From positions 1,674,001 through 1,738,000 of the forward strand of contig NZ_CP108518.1 of NCBI RefSeq assembly GCF_035989885.1: DNA of 64,000 nt, given 5' to 3'. The position numbers and the translations under genes are program-made. A model generated the notes under the pieces. The model was given only the letters and a program-made list of their open reading frames with translations. It searched no databases and had not been told where the DNA came from. This DNA is from Streptomyces sp. NBC_01232 (lineage in GTDB: Bacteria; Actinomycetota; Actinomycetes; Streptomycetales; Streptomycetaceae). Below are positions 53,416 through 62,807 of the stretch, one piece after another (position 1 is the stretch's first letter; each line of letters opens with the position of its first letter).

Positions 53416-54653
53416 GCGGGATCGCACCGGCCGTACTGGCCGTGCTGACGGTGGCCGGTGCCGTCCTGCTGCTGGGCGCGGGCTGGGCGGCCGGCCGGTG
53501 GCACGCCCGTCACGGGGAGCGTACGGCCGGCCTGGACCTGGGGACCCCGGTGGAGCGGGCCACCTTCCACACCCTGCACACGGCTTCGCTGGCCGCTCCC
53601 CCGCTGCGGGCGGGGCTGACCGAGGACGCGGCCCGCAAGGCTGCCCGGCGGCTGCGCTCGCTGCTGGGCACGGACGCGCTGTGCCTCACCGACCGGGAGT
53701 CGGTGCTGGCCTGGGACGGCCCGGGCGCCGACCACCACCAGCGCCGGGCGATGGCCGGGGTGGCGGTGATGCTGGAGTCGGGGCGCAGCCAGAGCGTGCG
53801 GACCGGCTGCCAGCGGCCCGACTGTGCGCTGAAGTGGGCGGTAGTGGCCCCCCTCACCGGTGAGGACGGGGTGCTGGGCGCGCTGGTGGCGTACGGGTCG
53901 CGGGAGTCGGCGGTACTGGTGCGGGCGGCCACCGAGGTCGCTCGGTGGGTGTCCGTACAGCTGGAGCTGTCGGAGCTGGACCGGTCCCGGACGCGGCTGA
54001 TGGAGGCGGAGATCAAAGCGCTGCGGGCGCAGATCTCCCCGCATTTCATCTTCAACTCCCTGGCGGCGATAGCCTCGTTCGTCCGGACCGATCCGGAGCG
54101 GGCCCGGGAACTGCTGCTGGAGTTCGCGGACTTCACCCGGTACTCGTTCCGGCGGCACGGTGATTTCACCACGCTCGCCGACGAGTTGCGGTCCGTCCAG
54201 CAGTACCTGGCGCTGGCCGGGGCCCGGTTCGGTGACCGGCTGAAGGTGACCCTGCAGGTGGCGCCGGAGGTCCTGCCGGTGGCACTGCCCTTCCTGTGCC
54301 TGCAGCCCCTGGTGGAGAACGCGGTCAAGCACGGGCTGGAGGACTCCACCAAGGAGTGCCGGATCACGATCACGGCGCAGGACGCGGGCGCGGAGGCGGT
54401 GATCACGGTGGAGGACAACGGGATCGGGATGGACCCGGCCCTGCTGCGCCGGATCCTGGCCGGGGAGCGCGGCGGTTCCTCCGGTATCGGGCTGCCCAAT
54501 GTCGACGAGCGGATCCGTCAGGTGTACGGGGACGAGTACGGCCCGGTGATGGAGACGGGCGTGGGGGCGGGCATGAAGGTCACCCTGCGCATCCCCAAGT
54601 ACCGCGCGGGCGTGCACAGTTCCCCCTCGGCACACCGACCTCCCCGGCCCTGA
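53412..54653 (+). CDS. LytS-type sensor histidine kinase
   Basis: A 413-residue kinase. One N-terminal membrane helix (about 5-25) precedes a GAF-like region (about 60-175, GTDALCLTDRESVLAWDG). The His_kinase dimerisation block has the phosphorylated His in ISPHFIFNSLAAIASF (about 210), and the ATPase domain has VENAVKHGL, VEDNGIGMD and SSGIGLPNVDERI. It lacks the multi-helix sensor domain of LytS, so the coupled symporter (4-nt overlap) may serve as sensor. Partner regulator at 50.3 kb. Confidence 0.95.
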   Translation: MSGIAPAVLAVLTVAGAVLLLGAGWAAGRWHARHGERTAGLDLGTPVERATFHTLHTASLAAPPLRAGLTEDAARKAARRLRSLLGTDALCLTDRESVLAWDGPGADHHQRRAMAGVAVMLESGRSQSVRTGCQRPDCALKWAVVAPLTGEDGVLGALVAYGSRESAVLVRAATEVARWVSVQLELSELDRSRTRLMEAEIKALRAQISPHFIFNSLAAIASFVRTDPERARELLLEFADFTRYSFRRHGDFTTLADELRSVQQYLALAGARFGDRLKVTLQVAPEVLPVALPFLCLQPLVENAVKHGLEDSTKECRITITAQDAGAEAVITVEDNGIGMDPALLRRILAGERGGSSGIGLPNVDERIRQVYGDEYGPVMETGVGAGMKVTLRIPKYRAGVHSSPSAHRPPRP

Positions 54654-54720
54654 CGTTTCTGATCCACCGGCCGGCCGGTGCATCCGGCCCGGCCGCGCGC
54701 AGCGGCACCCGTACCACGCA

Positions 54721-54761
54721 CGTGGCCCCCGGCCGTCCACCAGGGACGGCCGGGGGCCACG
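54721..54761. terminator. bidirectional terminator between the kinase gene and guaB1
   Basis: A perfect 18-bp stem (CGTGGCCCCCGGCCGTCC and its complement) with a 5-nt loop ACCAG between convergent genes. Confidence 0.92.
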
Positions 54762-54770
54762 GGAGAGCGA

Positions 54771-56246
<1,476 letters not shown>

Positions 56247-56491
56247 CTACGCCCCGGCAGGACAGCCGAGGAAACGCACGTACTTCATTCTCCCACGACC
56301 TGGCGTTCACGCCGCCCGGGCCGATCGTCCAGGACGGACCGGGCCGGATGGTCGTTTCCTACGGGACCTTGGTCCCGGCGGGCCCTCCCGGGCGGCGGAC
56401 AGGTCGGCGGACAGGGCGGTGGACCAGGAGGTGCCGCCCTGCACGCGGGGGCACCGGGCGTCGCACACGGTGACGCTACGGGCGCCGGGCA

Positions 56492-57721
56492 TCACCGCAT
56501 GTACGCGGGGGGCCGGGCCGCCGCGGCGGCCGACCGGACGGGGCCGGCGTACCCGTCGGGGGACCGCGGACGCGCGCCGAGCAGCTTCGCGGCGTGGGCC
56601 ACGCTGGCGAGGGTGGCGTGGTGGTGCCAGCCGCGGAAGGAGCGGCCCTCGAAGTCCCGGATGCCGACGGGTTCGCAGGTCTCGGTGAAGTCGAGGGAGA
56701 CGCGGTCGGCGAGTTTGGCGAGCAGGAAGAGCTGGGCGAGGGGCCGGTCGCCGATGTTGGTGATCCAGAACTCGGAGGGGAGCAGGGCGGCTTCGCTCCA
56801 GGCTCCGACGAGCAGCAGCGGGGTGGACGGCACGGGCACGGGGCGGTCCTCGCAGGGGGTGGCGAGGACCGGGGCCGAGGCCAGCTGGGTGACGGCGCCC
56901 CCGGCGCGGCCGTGCCGGGTCCATTCGACGACGCGGCGCCGGGAGCGCCGGGAGTCGATGAGCTCGCGGGCGGGGGCGGTGTGCGGTCCCGGTGCGCAGC
57001 GGCCCGCGCCGCTGAAGGAGACGGGCAGCGACCCGTCGACCTTGAGGACGAAGGGGATGTCCTGGCGGGTGAAGGACTCGATGCTCTGCGGGAGATCGCC
57101 GTGGGCGACCTCCATCACCACGGGCCGGCGCTGGAGTTGCCAGGTGGCGGCCATCCGCCGGACGGCGTGTACGGCGTCCTGGGCGGGGGTGAGGGAGCGG
57201 GCGGTGTCGGGGATCCCGGCGCGGCGGCGGAGGAGTTCGCCGGTCCAGGGCCCGGGGAGGGTGAGGGTCCATTCGACCGGGAAGCTGGCTTCGCTGGAGG
57301 CGAGCCAGATGCCGCTCGCCTGCTGGCAGTTGGCGGTGCGGCCGAGCTGGGGGACGAACTGCCGGCCGACGCCGACGGATCGGTCCCCGGCCTTCTCTAT
57401 GACCATGGGCCGGAGCACCCAGGCAAGGGGGCGATGTGCGGTGCGTTCGAGGTGCTGGGCCAGGGAGCGGCGGACCGGGATCCAGTCCCAGGGGGACTTG
57501 CTGATGAACTGCTGGAGGCTCTGCTCGACGGAGCTGGCCCCACTTCCGGCGATGTTACGGATCGTCCGCTTCCCGGTGGTCCGCACCAGGCCGTTCAGAT
57601 AGACGCGGGCCCAGTTTCGCTGGTCCCGCCGGGGTAAGGATTCGAAGAGAAGATCGATCAGGACATTGATCATTTCGGAGATCTCCGGCGTGGAATCCTC
57701 CGCCAGGACTGCGCGAGCCAT
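56492..57721 (-). CDS. domesticated IS701-like transposase homologue, catalytic motif lost
   Basis: A 409-residue protein. The N-terminal region (NWARVYLNGLVRTTGKRTI; SKSPWDWIPVRRSLAQHL) and DRSVGVGRQFVPQLGRTANCQ match IS701 (DDE_5) transposases. Where active enzymes have DDTGFPKKG this protein reads VIEKAGDRSVG, and the second Asp region (GDxxYG) reads VMEVAHGDLPQSI, so the acidic triad is not recognisable. No terminal inverted repeats or target duplication are seen around it. ATG with GGGGGAGG upstream, single intact frame. I interpret it as a host gene derived from a transposase, perhaps a DNA-binding protein. Confidence 0.82.
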   Translation of the reverse strand: MARAVLAEDSTPEISEMINVLIDLLFESLPRRDQRNWARVYLNGLVRTTGKRTIRNIAGSGASSVEQSLQQFISKSPWDWIPVRRSLAQHLERTAHRPLAWVLRPMVIEKAGDRSVGVGRQFVPQLGRTANCQQASGIWLASSEASFPVEWTLTLPGPWTGELLRRRAGIPDTARSLTPAQDAVHAVRRMAATWQLQRRPVVMEVAHGDLPQSIESFTRQDIPFVLKVDGSLPVSFSGAGRCAPGPHTAPARELIDSRRSRRRVVEWTRHGRAGGAVTQLASAPVLATPCEDRPVPVPSTPLLLVGAWSEAALLPSEFWITNIGDRPLAQLFLLAKLADRVSLDFTETCEPVGIRDFEGRSFRGWHHHATLASVAHAAKLLGARPRSPDGYAGPVRSAAAAARPPAYMR

Positions 57722-58097
57722 CTGGGCCTCCCCCGCGACCAGCTAGATCCAATACCTACTCGGCCACGGCGAAAGGCCGCAGGCCACGGCGGCAACTTCC
57801 CGAGGTCGCCGACGGCACAGTAGATCGCGGAAATGAGGTGCGCGACAAGTACGAGTGGCGGGGAGGGCCGCGGCCGCTCGCCGGCGGAGCCCCGCCTTCC
57901 GGCACCGGATGGGATGCCGACGACGGCTGGACGGGCTCTGCCGCACTTCCCGTCTCACGCGCCACGCGCACCCGTGGCGCGAACCCGTCGCGCAGCTCGG
58001 GAACCACTCCGGCGGATACGGCGGCGGCTTTCGATGGGCCGAGAGCGAACGCCGCGACCCTTGCGATCAAGACGGCAACGGATGCAACGTTGATTAC
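57722..58097. other. divergent intergenic region, no gene seen
   Basis: These 376 bases lie between the divergent IS701-like and hypothetical genes. On the minus strand TAGGTATTGG about 40 nt before the ATG may hold a -10 box. On the plus strand TTGCGATCAAGACGGC is followed by an unusually A/T-rich ACGTTGATTACATG at the start codon. No further element recognised. Confidence 0.35.
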
Positions 58098-58607
58098 ATG
58101 ATTACAGCCGAGCAGTTGCAACAGCTCCGCGCGTGGTTCGCCGAGCGCCTGCCGGTCGACGTCTACGAGTCCCTCGACTCGGTCACCGCCGACCGCGAGG
58201 AGATCACGGTCGTCGGTGTCATACCGGCGGACGAATCGGTCAAGGAGTTCCGCGAACGCACCCGCGAACAGCGCATCGAAGTGGCCCGCGAGGCCGAGGA
58301 GCTCTACCGCCGCAAGGTCGCCTGGGGCGTACGGGCGGGCGAGGAGACGACCCTCTTCACCCATCTCGCCGTCCCGGCGATGACCCGCCTGCGCCAGTCC
58401 GAACGCCAGGTCCTCGACACCCTGGTCGCCGGCGGCGTGGCCCGCAGCCGGGCCGACGCCCTCGCCTGGTGCGTCCGGCTCGTCGGGCGCAACACAGACG
58501 AGTGGCTGACGGAGCTGCGCGACTCCCTGGACCAGGTCCAGCGGGTCCGCGCCCAGGGCCCCGACGTCTCCGAAGGCACGGACTCCAGGAAGTCCGGATC
58601 CGAATGA
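58098..58607 (+). CDS. conserved hypothetical protein
   Basis: A 169-residue soluble, charged protein. An N-terminal alpha/beta part (AEQLQQLRAWFAERLPVDVY; DREEITVVGVIP) is followed by a helical EFRERTREQRIEVAREAEEL and a C-terminal helical region containing ARSRADALAWCVRLVGRN, which resembles short DNA-binding or dimerisation modules. The ATG directly follows an A/T-rich tract without a ribosome site. It precedes the ABM-globin pair in the same direction by 75 bp. Function unknown. Confidence 0.8.
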   Translation: MITAEQLQQLRAWFAERLPVDVYESLDSVTADREEITVVGVIPADESVKEFRERTREQRIEVAREAEELYRRKVAWGVRAGEETTLFTHLAVPAMTRLRQSERQVLDTLVAGGVARSRADALAWCVRLVGRNTDEWLTELRDSLDQVQRVRAQGPDVSEGTDSRKSGSE

Positions 58608-58682
58608 GGCATCCGCCCCACGGCGGCGTGTGATCGCGCAAGGCTGGCGACGACCTACACCCGGGGAGAGGCACGCACCCAT

Positions 58683-59012
58683 ATGACCACCACCGTCGAA
58701 TACATCCGCTACCGGATCGCATGGGACGACCAGTCGGCCTTCGAGGACGCGTACGCCCGGGCGGCCGAGTCGCTGGCCGCTTCGCCCGAGTGCATCGACT
58801 ACGAACTGGCCCGCTGCGAGGAGGAGAAGGAGCTCTACATCCTCCGGATCCGCTGGACCTCGATCGAGGACCACCTGGGCGGGTTCCGCAAAGGCGCGCA
58901 GTTCCCGGCCTTCTTCCACGCGATCCGTCCGTACGTGACGGCCATCGAGGAGATGCAGCACTACCTCGTGACGGGCGTCGCCGGCACGGGAAAGGCTTCC
59001 GGAGACAGATGA
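58683..59012 (+). CDS. antibiotic biosynthesis monooxygenase (ABM) domain protein
   Basis: A 109-residue ferredoxin-like ABM protein: TTTVEYIRYRIAWDDQSAFE as strand 1, CIDYELARCEEEKELYILRI, and FHAIRPYVTAIEEMQHYL. Such proteins oxidise small aromatic compounds or quinols without cofactors or handle haem. The stop overlaps the ATG of the globin gene by 4 nt. In S. avermitilis an ABM domain fused to a truncated globin has been described; here both are separate but translationally coupled. Confidence 0.92.
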   Translation: MTTTVEYIRYRIAWDDQSAFEDAYARAAESLAASPECIDYELARCEEEKELYILRIRWTSIEDHLGGFRKGAQFPAFFHAIRPYVTAIEEMQHYLVTGVAGTGKASGDR

Positions 59013-59476
59013 GCAGCACACCCACCATCTACGAGTGGATGGGCGGGGCGGAGGCGATGAACCGCCTCACGGACGCCTTCTACGCCCACGCCATGCAGGA
59101 CGAGATCCTGGCCCCTGTCTTCGCCGGCATGGACGCGGGCCACCCGCGGCACGTCGCGGTCTGGCTGTCGGAGGTCTTCGGCGGCCCTGCGGAATACACG
59201 GCCCACCACGGCGGCCACCGGCACATGGCCACCAAGCACCTGGGCCGGGCGATCACCGAGAAGCAGCGCCGCCGCTGGGTGGACCTGCTGATGGACACGG
59301 CCGACGAGGTCGGCCTCCCGACGGACCCGGAGTTCCGCGGAGTGTTCGCCTACTACATCGAGTGGGGCACCCGCATGGCCCTGATCTACTCGGGCCCCAA
59401 CCCGCCCCCGGTCGACGCGGCCGACATCCCGGTCTGGTCCTGGGGCCAGACCCCACCCTGGATCCCGAAGGACTGA
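59009..59476 (+). CDS. group II truncated haemoglobin (TrHbO type)
   Basis: A 155-residue globin: TIYEWMGGAEAMNRLTDAFY with TyrB10 at 25, proximal His about 77 in HMATKHLGRAI and TrpG8 at about 90 in EKQRRRWVDLL, all group II marks. It should bind O2 or NO and take part in redox or NO detoxification chemistry. The C-terminal tail WSWGQTPPWIPKD is an extension beyond the globin fold. GGAGA lies before the ATG, inside the end of the ABM gene. REP-like repeats begin right after its stop. Confidence 0.95.
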   Translation: MSSTPTIYEWMGGAEAMNRLTDAFYAHAMQDEILAPVFAGMDAGHPRHVAVWLSEVFGGPAEYTAHHGGHRHMATKHLGRAITEKQRRRWVDLLMDTADEVGLPTDPEFRGVFAYYIEWGTRMALIYSGPNPPPVDAADIPVWSWGQTPPWIPKD

Positions 59477-59481
59477 CGGCC

Positions 59482-59586
59482 TCAGCCCCGCCGGCGTTTG
59501 AGGCGCTCCCTCAGCCCCGCCGGCGTTTGAGGCGCGGGGCCTGGGGCGGAGCACCGGATCATTCAGCCCCGCCGGTGCTTGAGGCG
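59482..59586. repeat. cluster of three REP-like intergenic repeats
   Basis: TCAGCCCCGCCGGCGTTTGAGG occurs at 59482 and 59511, each followed by CG, and with two changes (GGTGCTTGAGG) at 59563. The second and third copies continue into a GC-rich CGGGGCCTGGGGCGGAGCA-like tail. The motif is a common Streptomyces intergenic repeat. The third copy encodes the last codons and the stop of the barstar gene on the other strand. Confidence 0.88.
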
Positions 59587-60012
59587 GGGGGCCGGGGGCG
59601 GAGCACCCGCAGCAGACCCGGCCCCGGGCCCGGCCCCACCCTCGGCCAGCACCACCGCCAGCTCCGGCCCGCCGCCGCCCACCTCGGCCCGCCAGAAGTC
59701 CACGGCCTCCTCCAGCACCTCCACGAACGTCTCCCACTCGCCCGGCCGCGCAGCGGCATACTCACGCCACGACGTCACCGCCACCAGCCGCCCCCCACCG
59801 GTCGACGGCAGCCACGACAGGTCCCGCAGCGCATCGGCCAGCGCGTCCCAGTTCCCGCCGACCCACTCCGGCAGCCGCAAGGCACCCCCGCACCGCCGCA
59901 TCAGCTCGGCCTTGCCGCGTACCCCGTCCAGGTCCAGCCGTACGGTCGTCGTCCAGCCCGCGGCCTCGGCCGCTTCGAGCGCAGGGGCGAGCGGCTGCGG
60001 GTCCAGACTCAT
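59563..60012 (-). CDS. barstar family RNase inhibitor
   Basis: A 149-residue protein. Core (about 20-110): TTVRLDLDGVRGKAELMRRC, WVGGNWDALADALRDLSWLP with the barnase-binding helix, and WETFVEVLEEAVDFWRA. It should neutralise the RNase encoded immediately upstream, whose stop it overlaps by 4 nt (ATGA). The last 20 residues (GSAAGAPPPAPRLKHRRG) are encoded by a REP repeat and are probably non-functional. It is cytoplasmic, giving self-protection. Confidence 0.93.
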   Translation of the reverse strand: MSLDPQPLAPALEAAEAAGWTTTVRLDLDGVRGKAELMRRCGGALRLPEWVGGNWDALADALRDLSWLPSTGGGRLVAVTSWREYAAARPGEWETFVEVLEEAVDFWRAEVGGGGPELAVVLAEGGAGPGAGSAAGAPPPAPRLKHRRG

Positions 60013-60455
60013 CGGAGAACCGCCTTGAAGGTGTCGTAGTGGTCGTCCGTGTAGAAGAACTCCCCACCCGCGCCCGTCACGATCCGCCGGGCCCCGCGGT
60101 CCCGCTCACCGGGCGTCCGCACGGTGTACTCGTGGTAGTAACCACGTTTCTGCCTGGGCAGGGCCTTCTCGAAGTTCCCGAAGACCGTGCCGTCCTGCCG
60201 GTACGGATACGGCCCGCCCTTGTCGATGAGTGCGAGCACGTCACGGGCCTGCTGCGGCAGCCCGTCGGGCCGTACGGTGGCCATCCCCTTCGCCCAGCCG
60301 GGCACGGCACCGGCGCTGGCGCCGGCACCCTCACTGGTGGCGGCGGCAGGCGCGGGTTTCTCCCCGCCACAGCCCGCCGCACCGACCAGCGCGACACAGA
60401 GGAACAGGGCCCCCAGCAAACGCAGCAACGATCGGGGCACGTTCCGAAAGATCAT
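60009..60455 (-). CDS. exported barnase-type guanyl ribonuclease (lipoprotein)
   Basis: A 148-residue protein. The N-terminus is a lipoprotein-like signal (SLLRLLGALFLCVALVGAAGC; Cys29), then an Ala/Gly linker and the RNase domain. By alignment to barnase the catalytic residues are Glu109 (YYHEYTV), Arg124 (GARRIVTG) and His139 (TDDHYDTF). FGNFEKALP matches the loop FSNREGKLP. It therefore appears active against RNA outside the cell, either for nutrition or against competitors. Translationally coupled to barstar. Confidence 0.93.
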   Translation of the reverse strand: MIFRNVPRSLLRLLGALFLCVALVGAAGCGGEKPAPAAATSEGAGASAGAVPGWAKGMATVRPDGLPQQARDVLALIDKGGPYPYRQDGTVFGNFEKALPRQKRGYYHEYTVRTPGERDRGARRIVTGAGGEFFYTDDHYDTFKAVLR

Positions 60456-60504
60456 GCACCGATCGTGCCAAATATCCGATTCGCTCGCGAATCGCCCGGT
60501 GGCC

Positions 60505-60726
60505 TCAGAGAGCGGCCATCTTGGTGTAGGGACTCAGGATTCGCTTCTGGACCGAACCGAAGTCGACGAGAACAGCGATCCCCTCCTCGATTCCGACGAC
60601 ACGGCCGAGGCCGTGCTCATCGTGAGTAACCCGGTCGCCGACGTTGAACTGCCGGATGGGCTGTTCCACGGGGGCCTTGAACGGGCTGGACGGCAAATGG
60701 CGGCGAGGTACTGCGGACTTTGTCAT
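60505..60726 (-). CDS. small Tudor/CarD-like domain protein
   Basis: A 73-residue basic protein. The C-terminal 45 residues (FNVGDRVTHDEHGLGRVVGI, VDFGSVQKRILSP) form an SH3/Tudor-like barrel like the tail of PcrA/UvrD helicases and the RNA-polymerase-binding domain of CarD. The ATG of MTKSAVPRR is chosen; the frame is open further upstream to 60834 but without support. It may bind RNA polymerase or DNA. Similar short proteins are widespread in Streptomyces, without known function. Confidence 0.82.
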   Translation of the reverse strand: MTKSAVPRRHLPSSPFKAPVEQPIRQFNVGDRVTHDEHGLGRVVGIEEGIAVLVDFGSVQKRILSPYTKMAAL

Positions 60727-60850
60727 TGGAACCAGTATGCGCCCCGTGGGCCGCCGCGCGGTCCGCCGTTCGGATCTCAATTCCAGCACCATCCGCACCG
60801 ACGGCGACATCGAGGGGCCGCCGGGGGGCGTCATGCCCGGTCAGGCGGCA

Positions 60851-61873
60851 TCAGTCGTCGGGGTCGGCCCGGTCCAGCGCCGGACGCAGCCCTGGGGCCG
60901 ACTCGGTGAGCAGGTAGTCGGCGACCGCCGTGTCCGTGACGAGGCTGGTCACCAGACCCGACCTCAACACGGCGCCGATGGCGGAGGCCTTCCGTAGCCC
61001 GCCCGCGATCGCCACGACCTCGGGGATCCGCCGCAGCCGGTCCGCCTCCACGGTGATGCACCGTTCGCCCAGGTCCCGGCCGACCCGCCGGCCCTCGGCG
61101 TCGAAGAGATGGGCCGACATCTCGGCCGCGACGCCCAGCGAGGCGTAGTGGGCCCGCTCCTCGTCGGTCAGCATGTCGTGGACCGTGGAGATGCCCGGCT
61201 CCCAGGAGCCGATGGAGACGGCCGCGACCGTCACCTTGTCGAAGTACTCGAAGGCGCGCGCGATCCCCGTCTGGCTGCGCAGCGCGGCCGCCGTGGCCGG
61301 ATCGGGCAGCAGCATCGGCGCGTAGATCGGGTGCGCGTCGCCGCCCGAGACCTGGGCGGCCCGGCGTACGGCCTCGACCGAGCCGCGTTCGGCGGTGCCC
61401 GCGTCGTAGACGCCGGTCAGCTGTACGACGGTGCACTGCGGCAGCCGGTGCAGTGACGCGGCCATGTGAATGGTCGACCGCCCCCACGCCAGGCCCAGTA
61501 CGTCGCCTTCGTTGACCAGTTCGCCCAGCAGGTCGGCGGCGACCGCACCCAGGTTCTCCGGGTCGGGCGCGTCCTCGGTGGCGTCGGCCGGCGACTCCAC
61601 GACGACGGCGTGCCGGAGCCCGTACCGGGCCCGGAGCGCGTCCGACCGCTCGGCGTCGAGTTCGGCCGGCACCCGGATCTCGATCCGTACGAGGTCGCGT
61701 TCGAGGGCGGTCTCCAGGACCCGGGCCACCTTGAAGCGGCTCACGCCGAACTCCTCGGCGATCTGGATCTTGGACTTGCCCTCCAGGTAGAAGCGGCGGG
61801 CCATGGCCGCCGCCTGCACCAGCTCCGCGGGTCCCATCCGCAGGGCTGACCGTCCCGCCGACATTGCAGACAC
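60851..61873 (-). CDS. SorC/DeoR-type sugar-binding transcriptional regulator
   Basis: A 340-residue regulator: N-terminal HTH (about 15-55, GKSKIQIAEEFGVSRFKVARVL) and a C-terminal sugar-phosphate-binding SorC domain (about 70-335; GLAWGRSTIHMAASL, VVQLTGVYDAG, VAIAGGLRKASAI). The GTG at 61873 is preferred because GAGGAG lies 6 nt before it; another GTG at 61897 has no ribosome site. It lies downstream of rpe in the same direction. The ligand may be a pentose or phosphosugar. A cluster of TGAAC repeats lies at its promoter. Confidence 0.93.
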   Translation of the reverse strand: MSAMSAGRSALRMGPAELVQAAAMARRFYLEGKSKIQIAEEFGVSRFKVARVLETALERDLVRIEIRVPAELDAERSDALRARYGLRHAVVVESPADATEDAPDPENLGAVAADLLGELVNEGDVLGLAWGRSTIHMAASLHRLPQCTVVQLTGVYDAGTAERGSVEAVRRAAQVSGGDAHPIYAPMLLPDPATAAALRSQTGIARAFEYFDKVTVAAVSIGSWEPGISTVHDMLTDEERAHYASLGVAAEMSAHLFDAEGRRVGRDLGERCITVEADRLRRIPEVVAIAGGLRKASAIGAVLRSGLVTSLVTDTAVADYLLTESAPGLRPALDRADPDD

Positions 61874-61891
61874 CGCGCTCTCCTCACTGCT

Positions 61892-61992
61892 GTTCACACT
61901 CTCGACTCGCCGTTCATCCTGTCAGATCCGACGGCCGTTGATCAGCCTGGACAGCTCCCGTTCACCGAGCTGTTCATCAACCCTTGGTTCAG
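61892..61992 (-). promoter_or_regulatory. TGAAC repeat cluster before the SorC gene
   Basis: On the minus strand TGAAC occurs five times: complements of GTTCA at 61892, 61912, 61960, 61972 and 61987. Two lie 12 bp apart, as direct repeats (GATGAACAGCTCGGTGAACGG). SorC regulators often bind such repeats near their own promoters, so autoregulation is likely. Confidence 0.55.
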
Positions 61993-62675
61993 TGGTCGCA
62001 AGCCCACGGCGCGGCTGCGATCGCCGCACCCGCCTGGTCACGCAGCGTGCGCACGGCGGTGGACGGATCGACCGCCCCGTAGACCGCACTGCCCGCCACG
62101 AAGACGTCCGCGCCGGCCTCGGCGCAGCGTTCGATGGTCGAGGCCGAGACCCCGCCGTCCACCTGGAGCCACAGCTCCAGACCGTGCTTCGAGATCAGCT
62201 CACGGGTACGGCGGATCTTCGGGAGCATGATGTCGAGAAAGGGCTGGCCGCCGAAGCCGGGCTCGACGGTCATGATCAGCAGCATGTCGAGCTCGGGAAG
62301 GATGTCCTCGTACTGTTCGATGGGCGTCGCGGGCTTGAGCGCCATCGAGGCTCGGGCCCCCTTGGCCCGGATCTCCCGCGCGAGCCGCACGGGCGCGGCG
62401 GCGGCCTCGGCGTGGAAGGTGACGGAGCCGGCACCGGCCTCCACGTACTGCGGGGCCCAGCGGTCCGGGTTCTCGATCATCAGGTGGAGGTCCAGCGGGA
62501 TGTCCGTGGCCCTGCTCAGGGACTCCACGATCGGCATACCGAGGGTGAGGTTCGGGACGAAGTGGTTGTCCATGACATCGACATGCAGCCAGTCGGCTCC
62601 CTCGACGGCCTTCGCCTCCTCGGCGAGTCGGGCGAAGTCGGCGGACAGGATGCTGGGATAAATCTGAGCGGCCAT
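61989..62675 (-). CDS. rpe: ribulose-phosphate 3-epimerase
   Basis: A 228-residue TIM-barrel enzyme of the pentose phosphate pathway, interconverting ribulose-5- and xylulose-5-phosphate. Start [17 protein letters not shown]; metal/catalytic set: Ser-Asp in [20 protein letters not shown] (His-x-Asp), [21 protein letters not shown] and [10 protein letters not shown]. Nothing is missing. ATG chosen by homology. It is followed by a SorC gene after 115 bp. Confidence 0.97.
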   Translation of the reverse strand: MAAQIYPSILSADFARLAEEAKAVEGADWLHVDVMDNHFVPNLTLGMPIVESLSRATDIPLDLHLMIENPDRWAPQYVEAGAGSVTFHAEAAAAPVRLAREIRAKGARASMALKPATPIEQYEDILPELDMLLIMTVEPGFGGQPFLDIMLPKIRRTRELISKHGLELWLQVDGGVSASTIERCAEAGADVFVAGSAVYGAVDPSTAVRTLRDQAGAAIAAAPWACDH

Positions 62676-62807
62676 GCCCCAAGCCTGCCATGCCTGCGGC
62701 CTGTTCCGGCCACGACCCCGCAAGTCACAGCTCACGTAGCAGTGCTTAAATGATCACGGGGAACGTTTAACTTGTTCTTCGAGATCGGCTTCGGTGCGGT
62801 CCTGTCC

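Noticed and set aside
56307..57272. Arg/Pro-rich minus-strand frame overlapping the IS701-like gene.
   Set aside because: Wrong-phase shadow; the IS701 family match is in the other frame over the full length.
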